A DNA stretch of 63,200 bases from Guillardia theta CCMP2712 (Eukaryota > Cryptophyceae > Pyrenomonadales > Geminigeraceae): assembly GCF_000315625.1 (NCBI RefSeq), contig NW_005434660.1, forward strand, positions 242 through 63,441. The letters are read 5' to 3'. Under the pieces are notes generated by a model, which saw only the letters and a list, made by a program, of their open reading frames with translations, ran no database searches and was not told where the DNA came from. Below, piece by piece: positions 1 to 9,720 of the stretch (position 1 is its first letter; each line of letters starts with the position of its first letter). A program made the translations under genes and the position numbers.

Positions 1-1447
1 TTCAACAGCCTGCTCAAGTGTCTCTAAAGGTTCACGACGATATTTCTCGGCACATTGCCCCAATCCTCTACGATCTTCATCACTTCATCGGAGTCAATAC
101 GCCCCCATTGCATCATGATGAAGAGTGACATCTCGGTCGTCTGACCACAACGGCAAGAAATATCTCTTCGCCGATCCAGTATTCACAATTTCCTTGAACA
201 TCCCATACTTCGGTGAAGAGATTATGATTGTTTTGGCGGTTCGTGACATTGAATAGCTCCCCTGGTTTTTGTACAGATCACAGATATACCAGCGCCTAAA
301 CATTTGGAGAAAGCGTTGCGCTACGGATCCATCCATGAACAGGTTCCATGCTTCTCCATCAAAGTACCAATATTCACTCCCTATCTGATACACTACTTCC
401 TCACCAGGCCGGAGGAGCTGAAGAAGTAAGAAGTATGCGAAGCAGGACTTCCCGATCCCTGGAGTACCTGTGAGGATCACTTGATGGCATCCTTGATTGG
501 TGTCCATGCCCTCTAGCGTCTCTGGGTCCAACTTGAAATCCTCTGCAATTTTCCGCCTCATCTCGAAGTAGCACTCTCGTATGAAGAGCTTGTTTCCAAG
601 TGTCTCGTGGCCTCCTAAGCATGCGGAGAAGCTGACGTATTCATTAGCCCGTAAAACCTTTCCTGCGCATGCGGTAGTCCAGAGCTCTTTCAAGAAACTT
701 AGCATGCCAACTAGCATAAGTCCTGTTAGTACCCATGATAGCCACATTCAATTCTGTTTCACCTTCAGGTCTTGACATACTGTCTCTAAGTTGCACAGGA
801 TGTGGAATAAGCCCCTCAACCAGCTTATCCTTGTCTAAAAGCAGCTTCTCCCTGTCTATAAGGTGCTGCTGGTACGCTACAAGCTGCTTCTTGTCCTCTA
901 CAAGCTGCTTCTTGTCCTCTACAAGCTGCTGCTGGTACGCTACAAGCTGCTGCACAAGCTGCATGTGGACCTCCTTCAGCATTTGGTCATTTTGATCTTG
1001 CATCCTTCTCAACACATCTGTGATCTCTTGTTGTACACCTTCGATCTTTCCTTGTACACCTTCGATCTTTCCTTGTACAACTTTGATATCTTGTTGTACA
1101 TCTCCGATCTCTTCATTTTTCCTCTCTCGTTGTTCTCCCTCGATTTCTGATTGCACTCCCTCGGTCCCTTCGTCCTGCTTTGTCAGATGCTCAAGAATGT
1201 TGGAGCTCCCCTGCATAACGGCTTTTGCGAATTGGTCTCTTAATTTTTTGCCATTCTTATCTGCAGCGTCAATGGCTATGTCCCAGACATTCAACATGTG
1301 TGGGTCTTCCTCTTGAACAGAAGCGTTCTTCTCATCTCCGCCATCATTTCCTCCCCGTATCCGAAGACAAGAGCGCTGACAAACAGCACTCTGCTCGCGA
1401 TCGAACCGAGTCCACTGAAAGCAACACAATCCCTGCAGTAACAACAC
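1..1447 (-). pseudogene. Crinkler/RHS-like P-loop protein, copy 1 (frameshifted, cut by window edge)
   Basis: This is the partial twin of the gene at 15460-17713. The first exon (1447 down to 781) encodes a Cys-rich leader and then a coiled coil of seven-residue units such as QLVAYQQ and QLVEDKK. The second exon carries the Walker A motif GTPGIGKS. Against copy 2 there is one extra base near 135 and one missing base near 30, so the reading frame is lost for about 100 bp and a stop appears at 94-96. The nuclease-like C-terminal half lies outside the window. The domain assignment rests on copy 2. I infer a recently duplicated, now decaying copy; sequencing error could mimic the two indels. Confidence 0.6.
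723..780 (-). other. Predicted 58-nt intron in Crinkler/RHS-like copy 1
   Basis: The coiled-coil frame and the P-loop frame overlap but differ by one base. Removing 58 nt joins them in phase (..RD-R-LML..). On the minus strand the interval starts GTATGT and ends TACTAACAG, the yeast-type donor and branch-point consensus, with the branch motif fused to the acceptor. The same interval is present in copy 2. Confidence 0.6.
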
Positions 1448-1726
1448 AAGTTCAAAAAGCTTTTATCTAGCATTATGCCTACCTCTGAGCTCGAAATGAT
1501 GATTGAGCTCAACCAAAGGATTCCAAGAGGCGATACGAGCGACATGGCACCCAAGACGCACTTTCCCCCCTGCTGGCAAACAGCAAACTTAGGCTTGACG
1601 AGAAGGCTTGTTTGAAGTGAAGGTTGCCTGTATTCCCATCTGCCTCTGCCTCTGCCTCTGCCTCTCAGTTTCTCTCACTCACTCAATCGCTCACATGGAC
1701 CCTCACACGCTCGCTGAGAGACGCGG

Positions 1727-1850
1727 CACAGCTGTGTATCGTTGAGGTGAATAAGGTTGGTGTAAGGATCTCAGGTGTACTGAGAGTTAGTCTTTGGTGG
1801 ATCTTGGGTTAAATAGATTCTGGCCAGTGAGGTGGAGGTTGATTCGATTA
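1727..1850 (+). repeat. Solitary LTR fragment, inverted relative to the copia element
   Basis: This 124-bp stretch is the reverse complement of the left part of the LTRs at 2175-2600 and 9721-10147, ending in the LTR terminus GATTCGATTA. It lacks the rest of the LTR and has no internal region next to it. It is a truncated LTR from another copy of the same family. Confidence 0.8.
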
Positions 1851-2102
1851 AAGAACTGTCGGCGGTAGGCTACTGTCTGTACGTTTACCGTTGAAAACGG
1901 TTGTAGTGAAATTTAACAAACAGTCGGTGAAATTTGTACCAGCAAAAATACCGACAGTAGCGCACCGGACACACCTAGTCCTTGTACCTCTGACTGAAAA
2001 GAAAAGGCAAACCGGACCGTTTCAGACGGTTAATCGAAGTGCTAGCCGATTTCGGCTGGCGGACACACCTGCAGATGAGGGGTGAGCAGCAGAAGGCACA
2101 AG
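1851..2102. other. Non-coding stretch between LTR fragments
   Basis: No convincing coding region. The 64-codon open frame here has no recognisable features. Words such as GTCGGCG and AACGGTT recur, but no clear repeat structure was resolved. Confidence 0.4.
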
Positions 2103-2174
2103 TTCACTGATGGTGATAGAACTCTCAGAAGAACCACCTCGCTTTGTATTTCAGAATTTTTCCTTGTAGATCTT
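2103..2174 (-). mobile_element. Older copia copy, left fragment (target of the insertion)
   Basis: Positions 2103-2137 match an internal piece of the LTR. Positions 2138-2174, read on the minus strand, continue the reverse transcriptase coding sequence found at 10148-10339 (KDL.GKILK.KAR, as in the intact element). The two fragments are separated only by the complete element and its duplicated ATCTT. The older element was therefore already rearranged when the younger one landed in it. Confidence 0.7.
2170..2174. repeat. Target site duplication, left (ATCTT)
   Basis: ATCTT directly abuts the outer end of the left LTR, and the same five bases abut the outer end of the right LTR at 10148-10152. 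Five bases is the normal duplication length for Ty1/copia integrases. Confidence 0.85.
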
Positions 2175-2600
2175 TAATCGAATCAACCTCCACCTCACTG
2201 GCCAGAATCTATTTAACCCAAGATCCACCAAAGACTAATTCTCAGTACACCTGAGATCCTTACACCAACCTTATTCACCTCAACGATACACAGCTGTGCA
2301 GTCTCTATCACCTTCACTGATGGTGATAGAACTCTCAGAAGAACCACACAACACCACCAACACTTCCTTTATTCACAGCAGTCACCTTCCCTTCAGTCCC
2401 TTGCACCCAGTACAATGCACAGCGCGCAGTGGACACGTGTCCTCCTAACCCCCTCTTCTCCGCCTGACCCTCAGGCTCGTCGATTCCTTAATTCCAGACC
2501 TATGTCGAAACCCACTTCCATCTCGCTGAGCTTCGTCCATCGATGAGACGCAATACCCTGAACTTCTCGCCGTCTCCAAGAACTTATCCGAGTTCTTACA
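2175..2600 (-). repeat. 3' LTR of the copia element
   Basis: Direct repeat of 9721-10147, one base shorter within the CCTTGCACCC/CCTTGCAACCC stretch. It contains an internal inverted repeat, CTATCACC...GGTGATAG, near 2306-2330, which could form a hairpin in LTR transcripts. Confidence 0.92.
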
Positions 2601-2608
2601 CCCTCCCT
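2601..2608 (-). other. Polypurine tract
   Basis: On the minus strand AGGGAGGG sits immediately before the TGTAAG start of the 3' LTR, the expected place for the plus-strand primer of reverse transcription. Confidence 0.75.
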
Positions 2609-3873
2609 GACGAAGTTAAGCGAGATTCTCAGCTTCCTTTTCCACTTCCTCCTTCATCCTCCGGGAACCCCCTTTTTAAACATCTCCCTGCTCCTCCTCC
2701 AAGCTGCACCACCGCGCTCTCCTCCTCCAAGCTGCCTGCTCTTTCCTGGATCCCAATCTCCTCCATCAAGCTCCCTGCTTCCTCCATCAAGTTTCCTGCA
2801 TCCTCCATGCTAGCTGCACCCTGCATCCTCCTGAATCGCAATCTCCTCCTCCATGCTCCAAGCTGCTTCTTGCTCAGGCTCCCAGATCCTTCTCCATCCA
2901 TCTTTTACCTACACACTCTCCTTCATAGAAACCTCGTCAGTACCATCAACACTCCTCCACCACCTGAACTCGACTGTGCCGCACTGCACTTGTTCGTCAG
3001 GCTTCCCCTCTGATCAGTCAGGCTCCCCAGACACCTTTCTGAACATCTAGTCTTCCATCCCATCATTGTGCTTCAAATCCCATCGATTTCAATTGTCACC
3101 CATCTGACTTTCTCAATCCAAATCTTCCACCCAATGATGTCCACCATTCATGACCAATGTGTTTGTCCTAACTATCTGCTCTACGGGCCCTTCTAACAAA
3201 TCGCTATCTAACCGCGGTATGAAAGATTGATTTGGCGCCATTTCACCTGAGAGCTCTTGAGATTTCATTTGCATGCATGTTCATTTCAATTCTCATATTG
3301 ACCATATGATCTTCTTTCATTTGCCTTTCCCATCAATCATCTCTTCATTTTCATTTTCTCAATTTCTCAACGGCCGATTTTTCATCAATTTCAATTCTCA
3401 TTTCAATTCTTGCGATCATAGGTCTTGTATCTTGCGATCATGATGGAAGGCTTCACATCCTAACCTGCTTGACTTGACCTAGAGTTCCTTGAACAGTCTT
3501 CGGGAGAAGAAGCTTGATACCACGCCACGCCAATCATCTGATTCTACTTCTCAATATCAAACCTTCCTGCCAAGGTTCTCCCTCCCTGAATCAGAGATTG
3601 GTGTAGGCGATTGCTCGTTGATACCAGCTGTACGATGAACCCCATTGTATTCAAGCTGGGATGAATCCCACTGAAGTTCAAAGTTGCTCCCAAAGCGCTG
3701 TCTCCAGGCAGTCTCTACAACTACAGTCAGCACACAGTTGCGACAGAAATCATACTGCGTTGATTCTGTAGAAAATCTTTCCCCCCATGTCCTGCAACTG
3801 CGCCTCCCATGGCTGACTTCACTCCACTCAACCAGCATGAACTCCACCCTTCGCGTACTACATGTCAAGATGC
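2609..3873 (-). other. Long non-coding stretch between pol and the 3' LTR
   Basis: About 1.27 kb separates the end of RNase H from the polypurine tract. The part at 2660-2900 is C/T-rich with degenerate repeats of CTCCATCAAGCTCC and CTCCTCCAAGCTGC type. The open frames here (for example 2543-3013 plus) are composition artefacts. Copia elements usually have a much shorter 3' untranslated region, so captured or expanded sequence is possible. Confidence 0.5.
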
Positions 3874-4371
3874 TCACAGAATGCCATCGTTCTCATTAGG
3901 ATGAGAGTCATCACTGTAGCATACCCCTTGAGCGTTGAAATCTTCTCCAAATAGAAACGAACCAATTGCTTTCCACCTCGTAAACGGCAGAATTTTCGTG
4001 AACAGGTCCGCAGGCTGAAACTTAGTAGAAACTTTCACAGGAAGTAATTCTCCCTCATCCACCATGAGAACAGCAAACTTAGCACGTAAGTCGATGTGCT
4101 TCAGTCTAGAATATGCTCGTTTCTCGGTCAACAAACGAATACACGGCTCATTATCCAGCAGGAGCATCGTCGGACGTTGCTGGCAAAACCCTAACTGTTG
4201 AAGTAAGCTTCGATACATCTTGATATGCTTGGCGACTACCGATGTCGCATAGATTTCTGCCTCTGACGATGAAAGTGATATGACTTTCTGCGCTTTCGAA
4301 CCATATGAAATAACTCCTCCGTTCATTACGATAGCCCATCCGGACTGACTTCGTCGCGTCAAGACTATCAC
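3874..4371 (-). pseudogene. copia RNase H domain (frameshifted from RT)
   Basis: This encodes the C-terminal end of copia pol: RRSQSGWAIV, then SLSSSEAEIYA, then the LKHIDLRAKF and ADLFTKIL motifs typical of copia RNase H. It follows the RT frame after a single-base shift near 4360 (the RT frame reads ASDSLDATKS where the family expects ASD..RRSQSG). I infer that an indel broke one original polyprotein; programmed frameshifting is unlikely at this place. Confidence 0.8.
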
Positions 4372-5464
4372 TCGCAGCTACGAGTTCATTGTGAAACACC
4401 TCCTGATTAACAGATACACCTCTCTGATGGTAAACAATACAAATATCTCTCGTCGTGTACAGATACCTCGCCAAGTGAACCAATGCATCCCAGTCACGCA
4501 CTCTGGGTGCCCGTGCAAATCTGCTTAAGAGACTGACCGCGAAGGAAATGTCAGCTCTTGTCCCATTAGCAACGTACAAGATTGTTCCAAGAAGAGCCTG
4601 ATATTGTCTCACCGAGAACTTATCCAACAATTCTCCCTCTAGATGATAACTCCGCATGTACACTCCAGGCAAGATAGTAAACACTGAACGAAGAGCTATT
4701 CCAAATTTCTCAACCAGCTGTTCAATAAAATGCTTCTGACTCAAGGTAATAGTTCCTTTCGTCAAATCTTGGTGAACACGAATACCCAGGAATGTACCTG
4801 TAGCTTCACTTCCAGAAAAGTCGAATACCTTGCTCAAGCAGTCCAAAAAATAATTACAGACTTCTTGATTCTCACATACCAGAAGAAGATCATCCACCCA
4901 TGTCGTGATGAGAATTCTTGAGCCGTTGTGTTCATATCTGTAAATGATTTCATCATGGCCAACAGGTTCCGCGCCCAGACGCAGGAATTCTCGAGACAGC
5001 TTTTCCCACCATCGTCGCGGAGCCGTTCGCGTCCCATATATCGCTTTGGTTACTTTGAGCAAAACATTCGGAGGCAAAGCCATGATGTCAGGCGGTATCA
5101 TGAACATCGGTTCGTTCAATTCACTGTATAGGAACGCGGCCGCGATATCTCGGAAGGCGATAATCCATCCATTTCCTGCCGCTATGCTGAGTAACAACCG
5201 AATGTTATCCATCGACGTCGTCGGCGCAAACAACTCCTCGGACGTGGGTAAAAGATTGCCCATCACAACCAACCTTGCTTTTCTCTTCAGAATGTTGCCA
5301 TGTAAATCTTTCTTTGAGGAATAAACCCACATCGCTCTCGCAAGTATTTTGCCTCGTGTTTCATCAGACCTCGGGACCACTTCCCAAACTCGCCTTTCTT
5401 CCATCTTCTGAATCTCAGCTCGTTCAGCTGCCTCCCACAATTCTCTATCCTTGTGCAACAACAT
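4151..5464 (-). CDS. copia reverse transcriptase (pol, second block)
   Basis: RVT_2-type reverse transcriptase of Ty1/copia. Visible are ELWEAAERAEI, KARLVVMGN, FRDIAAAFLYSEL (catalytic Asp), a KAIYGTRTAPRRWW block, the catalytic WVDDLLLV box in place of the common YVDD, FLGIRV, and ADISFAVSLLSRF. It is in the same frame as the gag-PR-IN block and is separated from it by one UGA at 5507-5509. The true RT reading ends near 4370, where the frame shifts into RNase H; the residues after that are out-of-frame. Confidence 0.88.
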   Translation of the reverse strand: MLLHKDRELWEAAERAEIQKMEERRVWEVVPRSDETRGKILARAMWVYSSKKDLHGNILKRKARLVVMGNLLPTSEELFAPTTSMDNIRLLLSIAAGNGWIIAFRDIAAAFLYSELNEPMFMIPPDIMALPPNVLLKVTKAIYGTRTAPRRWWEKLSREFLRLGAEPVGHDEIIYRYEHNGSRILITTWVDDLLLVCENQEVCNYFLDCLSKVFDFSGSEATGTFLGIRVHQDLTKGTITLSQKHFIEQLVEKFGIALRSVFTILPGVYMRSYHLEGELLDKFSVRQYQALLGTILYVANGTRADISFAVSLLSRFARAPRVRDWDALVHLARYLYTTRDICIVYHQRGVSVNQEVFHNELVAASDSLDATKSVRMGYRNERRSYFIWFESAESHITFIVRGRNLCDIGSRQAYQDVSKLTSTVRVLPATSDDAPAG

Positions 5465-5506
5465 CTCCCTTCGATTGCGAGGATCTGCCGTCGAACTCGA
5501 GTCTTG

Positions 5507-8500
5507 TCACAGTACTGATGGCGGAGCTCGCGACAGAAATGCTGCAGAGAGTTTGACAGCTTCCCATACAGGAACAACTAGCGCCATGTTGGTGACAAGC
5601 ATACGAGAGTCTGGAAAACATTGTGTCAACTCACTTGGACCAAGATCAATACAGTCTGGATCACGAGCAACATCAATGTCATCCCCTGGCTCCATGAGTG
5701 GGACCACATCATTCCACCGTTCCCGTCTCAATGGTATCCATCGTGCAGAGTGCTGAGAAGTAGTCGAACGATTACCCTCGTCCAATACGAACAGTACCTC
5801 TTTTCCATCGCCGTTGAGCACCTTTCCAGGTACCAGCTGAGATGACAGAGGAGACTTCCTGTGCATAAGAAAGACATCGGGATTTCCTCGAACTGTCTTT
5901 TCCACCAGCTGCGAAAGGATGTTATCCCCCTTTTGAGGAAACGCTCGAAAGTAATAATCGTTACACCCTGTCAACTCGAAGACATTCTTCGGCAAAACTC
6001 CTGATTGTAGCTCATCCCCAGGCAACAACTCAGATGTCTCTGCCTCAGACATAGCAATCATGGTAACTTCCTTCCCCATAGACAAAATCCGTACGTTCTC
6101 ACTGTCCGGATGGATTAATATCCAGTACTTGTCGTCAAACGTAACACGCACCAAGAATGTATCATCTTTGAAGACAACTTGAGTAATCGTCCCCGTTCGA
6201 ACCTTCCCATCATCCATTACAACTTCAGCCCGCCTGTTGATGAAGCGGTTTTCGGCATCCCGTCTCTGCTTACGAAAGTCTCGTCTGGTACGACATGTTT
6301 TGGTCGACGACGCTGCCTCTGTATCCGTATGATCCGCATCCTCTCGGCCACCGTCAACCATCACTGTAGGCACATAGTCTTCATCGCTGTCCTGGCACAC
6401 CATCTCAGCAGCCCTTACTCCCTCATCATCCGACTCCAGTGAATGATCCTCCAACCGTGTTCTCTTTCGACGACCACTAGTCCGAGCATTCACTGCCTCT
6501 GACCGTTCATCTTCAACACCCTTGACAGGCGAATCATCCTCCATGTCAATATCGTGCTTTACCACCACTTCAGGATCCTCTTGCCAATTCATCCGTCCCG
6601 CACGTCGAAATGGAAAGAAGAATTCATCACAGGTCAGATTATTCGTGTGATAGATTTTGTTGTCGTCAACACACCATACCAAGTAGCCAATGGTATGCCC
6701 AGGAAAAGCGTTTGCATTTCCGAGCATAATGCCCTGTTTAGCTGGATCTTCAATCTTCGAACTGCGTACATTATTCTTGAAGAATGTCATACACCCAAAG
6801 GTCTTGAGAGATTTGAAGTCGAAAACATCTCCATTATAGATTGTATACGGAGAAAGATTGCCGAAATTCCTGAAACTCGGGAGAGCATTGTACAGGTACG
6901 TAGCCTGCATAACAGAAAATTCCCATTTCTCGATAGGCAAAGCACTCTGTTTGAGCAAAGTTCTGTGGATAGTACTGACTGCTCGAATTCCTCTCTCAGC
7001 CAGCGAATTGTAAACTTGACTGTAATCAGGAATCCGATCCCACTTCAAACCCGTCTCACGAACGAATGCCTCCAACTCTGGAGAAGAAAACTCACTGCCG
7101 TTATCAGATATGATGCGTTGAACTCCGTTTCTCTTGACACTTTTCTCCTCCTGTCGAAGTAACTCCATCAGAATATCACTCGTTTGACTCTTGGACTTCA
7201 TGGGACGCACAATCAGGTATCCGGAAAAAGCGTCGACAACTATAAGAAAGTAACGATAACCCGATGGTTCAGGGACTGCAATCATATCTTTCAAGTCTAC
7301 ATACCACAGAGCATTTACATCTCCAGCACGTTCCTGTCGAAATGAGGTTTGTTTGTGAACAGGGCGTGACACAAATTTCGAAATCCTACACACGTGACAC
7401 GGAGAATGAATCAACCGCCTATTGAATGTGATGTATTTGACCGTATCCGCAAGCAACTTTTGTACTCGACAATCAGGGTGCCCCGTTTTCATGTGCCACA
7501 GAACCGCATCAGATAGACTCTGTGTTGACTTCCCATCGAAAGAAGGTCCAGGAGTGACATGTGCTTTAGTCAAACAGACTGTTCCAGCCTCCGCTGAAAC
7601 ACAAAAGATTGGCACATCACCTGCCACAGAATCATGCATCGGACCTCTGGTTGTCAACAGATACAACTTGTCCCGCTGAATCAGAGGAATCCTGATCTTG
7701 CCATCCTCCGAAGCCACATAGGATTTGACCGTGTTCTTCGACCCCCGTCCAACAATGTAATACTTGGATCCCAGAAAATCATCCAGACTCACAAGTGGTA
7801 CAGGAAGGACAGGACAAACTCGAACATTCTCCAATACTATATTGTCCGACTCACCATCTGCACCGACAATTTGCAAATTTAGCTTGCCATACTTGGTACA
7901 ATTAATCTTTCCTCCTGCCGTCATGACAAAGAAATCGTCTCCCGATTGTACGTCTGAGAGGAGGGATTCGTCCCCAACCATGGTAACATTTGCACCCGAA
8001 TCAAGCAAAAAATTGACAACCCTTCCGTCACCGTCTCCCACCATACTCTGCATTGCCATTCCTTGAATATCAGTCATCGACATCGTTGAATCAATGCCAA
8101 ACTGAAACGCAAAGAAGGATCGCCATTCCGCCTGACGGCGACCTGCCTGAGCATTGCTTTCTGAAACATTTTGCTGTACCGTCCTCTCAAAAGGATTGTC
8201 CGACACCGGACTACGGCCACGTCCCCGATGGTTAGGCTCAAACGTCTCCTGCCATGGTCCAACCGGCTGCTCACCGTCTGCACCTGACCTCCTTCCCCCC
8301 TGGATTTCCCTGGCCAACCGCAGTACAGCCTCGCCGAGAGCCTGAGGAGAAAATTCATGCACATTGTTTCGCCGCTCATGATATCCTCCCGAACGATCAC
8401 CTCTTGAGAAACCATCAGACTCGCCTCTGCGTGGATTGTAGTTATGCGTCGTCCAATGCTCCCCTCTACCTCGTCCGCGCATCCCTCTACCAGCCGGACG

Positions 8501-9349
8501 ATCATACGGCTTCCCCCGCTGCTGATGATGACCTCGAAATCCTGAGCCTCTTCCCCGAAAATTATTCCCTTGAAAACCACCGACTCTTCCTTGGTGATTT
8601 CGAAAATCATTCGATCCAGCACCAGCGGAGCCTCCACGACCGTATCCGCCACGAGACCCATCAACATGGTAGGCGCCCCTGCGCCGCATTCCCTGACCCG
8701 GATGCTCACCTCGGCCTCGCGTACTCTCCCTCGCGTCCAACGTGCTTCCATCCTCCTGACTGCCAGATGCATTATCCACAGGCGGCGACTCATTGCTGCC
8801 TCTCGAGTCTCCCTTTTCCTTACCACCCTGTCCTCCACTTTCAGACGCCTTGTCTGCATTCGGTTGACTAACCGTAGCTTGCACCTCCGAGGCTGCCACA
8901 TTAACTGACGCAGTGCCCGACTGTGTTTTCTCACCCCCAGCAGTAAAAAATACCTGTTCATCATGCAAATTCACAGCCCAAGAGTACACCTCCTCCCAAG
9001 TCAATTCGGTTGACAACTTGGACCGCTTATTCAAGCGCGCGACATCTCGAATATCAACACAATCTGAAACATAACATTGCTTGATCAGCTCCTCCACCAA
9101 AATCATTTCCAAGGCTTTCACTGATTCCTCTCCCGCTACATCTTCCAACTTGTTAAGCAGGATCTTCATCTGGACCATAACGCTGTGGAAGGTAGATATG
9201 TCAGGCAATTTCGACTTTGCCAGCGTCAGAAGCTCCATCCGCGTTTTATCCGGAGTGGCATTGAGATTCCCACTGCGCTTTCTGACTTCCCATATCATAT
9301 ACGCCAGAGCTTTGATCGGAGCCAACTTGGACTTGAATCCTCCTGACAT
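5507..9349 (-). CDS. copia gag, protease and integrase block
   Basis: 1280 residues. About residues 1-150 are gag. Residues around 180-350 form a Gly/Arg-rich RGG region with no CCHC zinc knuckle. The protease has LLDSGANVTMVG near 450. A pre-integrase zinc site follows (LWHMKTGHPD...CHVC), then the integrase core with WYVDLKD, ISDNGSEF and LAERGIRA supplying D, D and E. The C-terminal part is an acidic linker and a chromo-like segment leading to RT. It ends at a UGA in frame with the RT block. Product: particle protein plus integration enzymes of the retrotransposon. Confidence 0.9.
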   Translation of the reverse strand: MSGGFKSKLAPIKALAYMIWEVRKRSGNLNATPDKTRMELLTLAKSKLPDISTFHSVMVQMKILLNKLEDVAGEESVKALEMILVEELIKQCYVSDCVDIRDVARLNKRSKLSTELTWEEVYSWAVNLHDEQVFFTAGGEKTQSGTASVNVAASEVQATVSQPNADKASESGGQGGKEKGDSRGSNESPPVDNASGSQEDGSTLDARESTRGRGEHPGQGMRRRGAYHVDGSRGGYGRGGSAGAGSNDFRNHQGRVGGFQGNNFRGRGSGFRGHHQQRGKPYDRPAGRGMRGRGRGEHWTTHNYNPRRGESDGFSRGDRSGGYHERRNNVHEFSPQALGEAVLRLAREIQGGRRSGADGEQPVGPWQETFEPNHRGRGRSPVSDNPFERTVQQNVSESNAQAGRRQAEWRSFFAFQFGIDSTMSMTDIQGMAMQSMVGDGDGRVVNFLLDSGANVTMVGDESLLSDVQSGDDFFVMTAGGKINCTKYGKLNLQIVGADGESDNIVLENVRVCPVLPVPLVSLDDFLGSKYYIVGRGSKNTVKSYVASEDGKIRIPLIQRDKLYLLTTRGPMHDSVAGDVPIFCVSAEAGTVCLTKAHVTPGPSFDGKSTQSLSDAVLWHMKTGHPDCRVQKLLADTVKYITFNRRLIHSPCHVCRISKFVSRPVHKQTSFRQERAGDVNALWYVDLKDMIAVPEPSGYRYFLIVVDAFSGYLIVRPMKSKSQTSDILMELLRQEEKSVKRNGVQRIISDNGSEFSSPELEAFVRETGLKWDRIPDYSQVYNSLAERGIRAVSTIHRTLLKQSALPIEKWEFSVMQATYLYNALPSFRNFGNLSPYTIYNGDVFDFKSLKTFGCMTFFKNNVRSSKIEDPAKQGIMLGNANAFPGHTIGYLVWCVDDNKIYHTNNLTCDEFFFPFRRAGRMNWQEDPEVVVKHDIDMEDDSPVKGVEDERSEAVNARTSGRRKRTRLEDHSLESDDEGVRAAEMVCQDSDEDYVPTVMVDGGREDADHTDTEAASSTKTCRTRRDFRKQRRDAENRFINRRAEVVMDDGKVRTGTITQVVFKDDTFLVRVTFDDKYWILIHPDSENVRILSMGKEVTMIAMSEAETSELLPGDELQSGVLPKNVFELTGCNDYYFRAFPQKGDNILSQLVEKTVRGNPDVFLMHRKSPLSSQLVPGKVLNGDGKEVLFVLDEGNRSTTSQHSARWIPLRRERWNDVVPLMEPGDDIDVARDPDCIDLGPSELTQCFPDSRMLVTNMALVVPVWEAVKLSAAFLSRAPPSVL

Positions 9350-9698
9350 AGCCCATGGAACAGGAAATAATGGCTTCAGATAGGATCGAAAGTATTGGCC
9401 AATGAGTCTTGATCAATTCTTCACTGAGGTCCAATTTTCCTCCTCCCATGGTAAAAGCAATGTCGAAAAATCAGTAGCAACGTTCCACACAAGAATCGAC
9501 TCCGACCTTCCAAACTGAGCTTCCAAGCACAAGCGTAAAAAATGCAAAAAAAATCGAGGCCAACTTCCAAACAACGATTCCAAACAATCGAATCACCGAC
9601 TCAAATAGCAACAATGAACCGAACTTACTCTTTGTTCCAGTTCAGACCGTACGGTAAATCACAGTTGCGCAACAACAGTAAAAAATGAGAACTGAGAA
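9350..9698 (-). other. Leader of the copia element
   Basis: The interval between the 5' LTR and the gag start, about 350 bp. It is A-rich on the plus strand with no open frame of note. No match to the usual initiator-tRNA primer binding site (TGGTATCAGAGC type) is seen next to the LTR. Confidence 0.5.
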
Positions 9699-9720
9699 CA
9701 AAGAGAAAATTTTCTCTTTG
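9699..9720. other. Perfect 22-bp palindrome at the LTR/leader junction
   Basis: CAAAGAGAAAA followed directly by TTTTCTCTTTG, ending at the base before the LTR. It occupies the place where the primer binding site is expected. In RNA it would form an 11-bp stem with no loop, or pair between two genomes. Confidence 0.85.

Larger units (their letters stand above)
1..1690. repeat. Segmental duplication, copy A (partner 16261-18370)
   Basis: Nearly every line of 1-1640 recurs at +16260 with scattered substitutions and small in-frame indels. The duplication covers the gene, its upstream region and the start of a CTCTGC hexanucleotide tract, which has only about four units here (1642-1664). Similarity ends around 1690, just after a CTCAGTTTCTCTCACTC stretch. 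The left end is not in the window. Confidence 0.85.

Noticed and set aside
2543-3013. 156-codon plus-strand Ser/Pro-rich frame
   Set aside because: It spans the LTR boundary and a C/T-rich repeat inside the retrotransposon; no protein features.
8074-8964. 296-codon minus-strand frame and several plus-strand frames across gag
   Set aside because: Shadow frames of the RGG-rich gag coding sequence.
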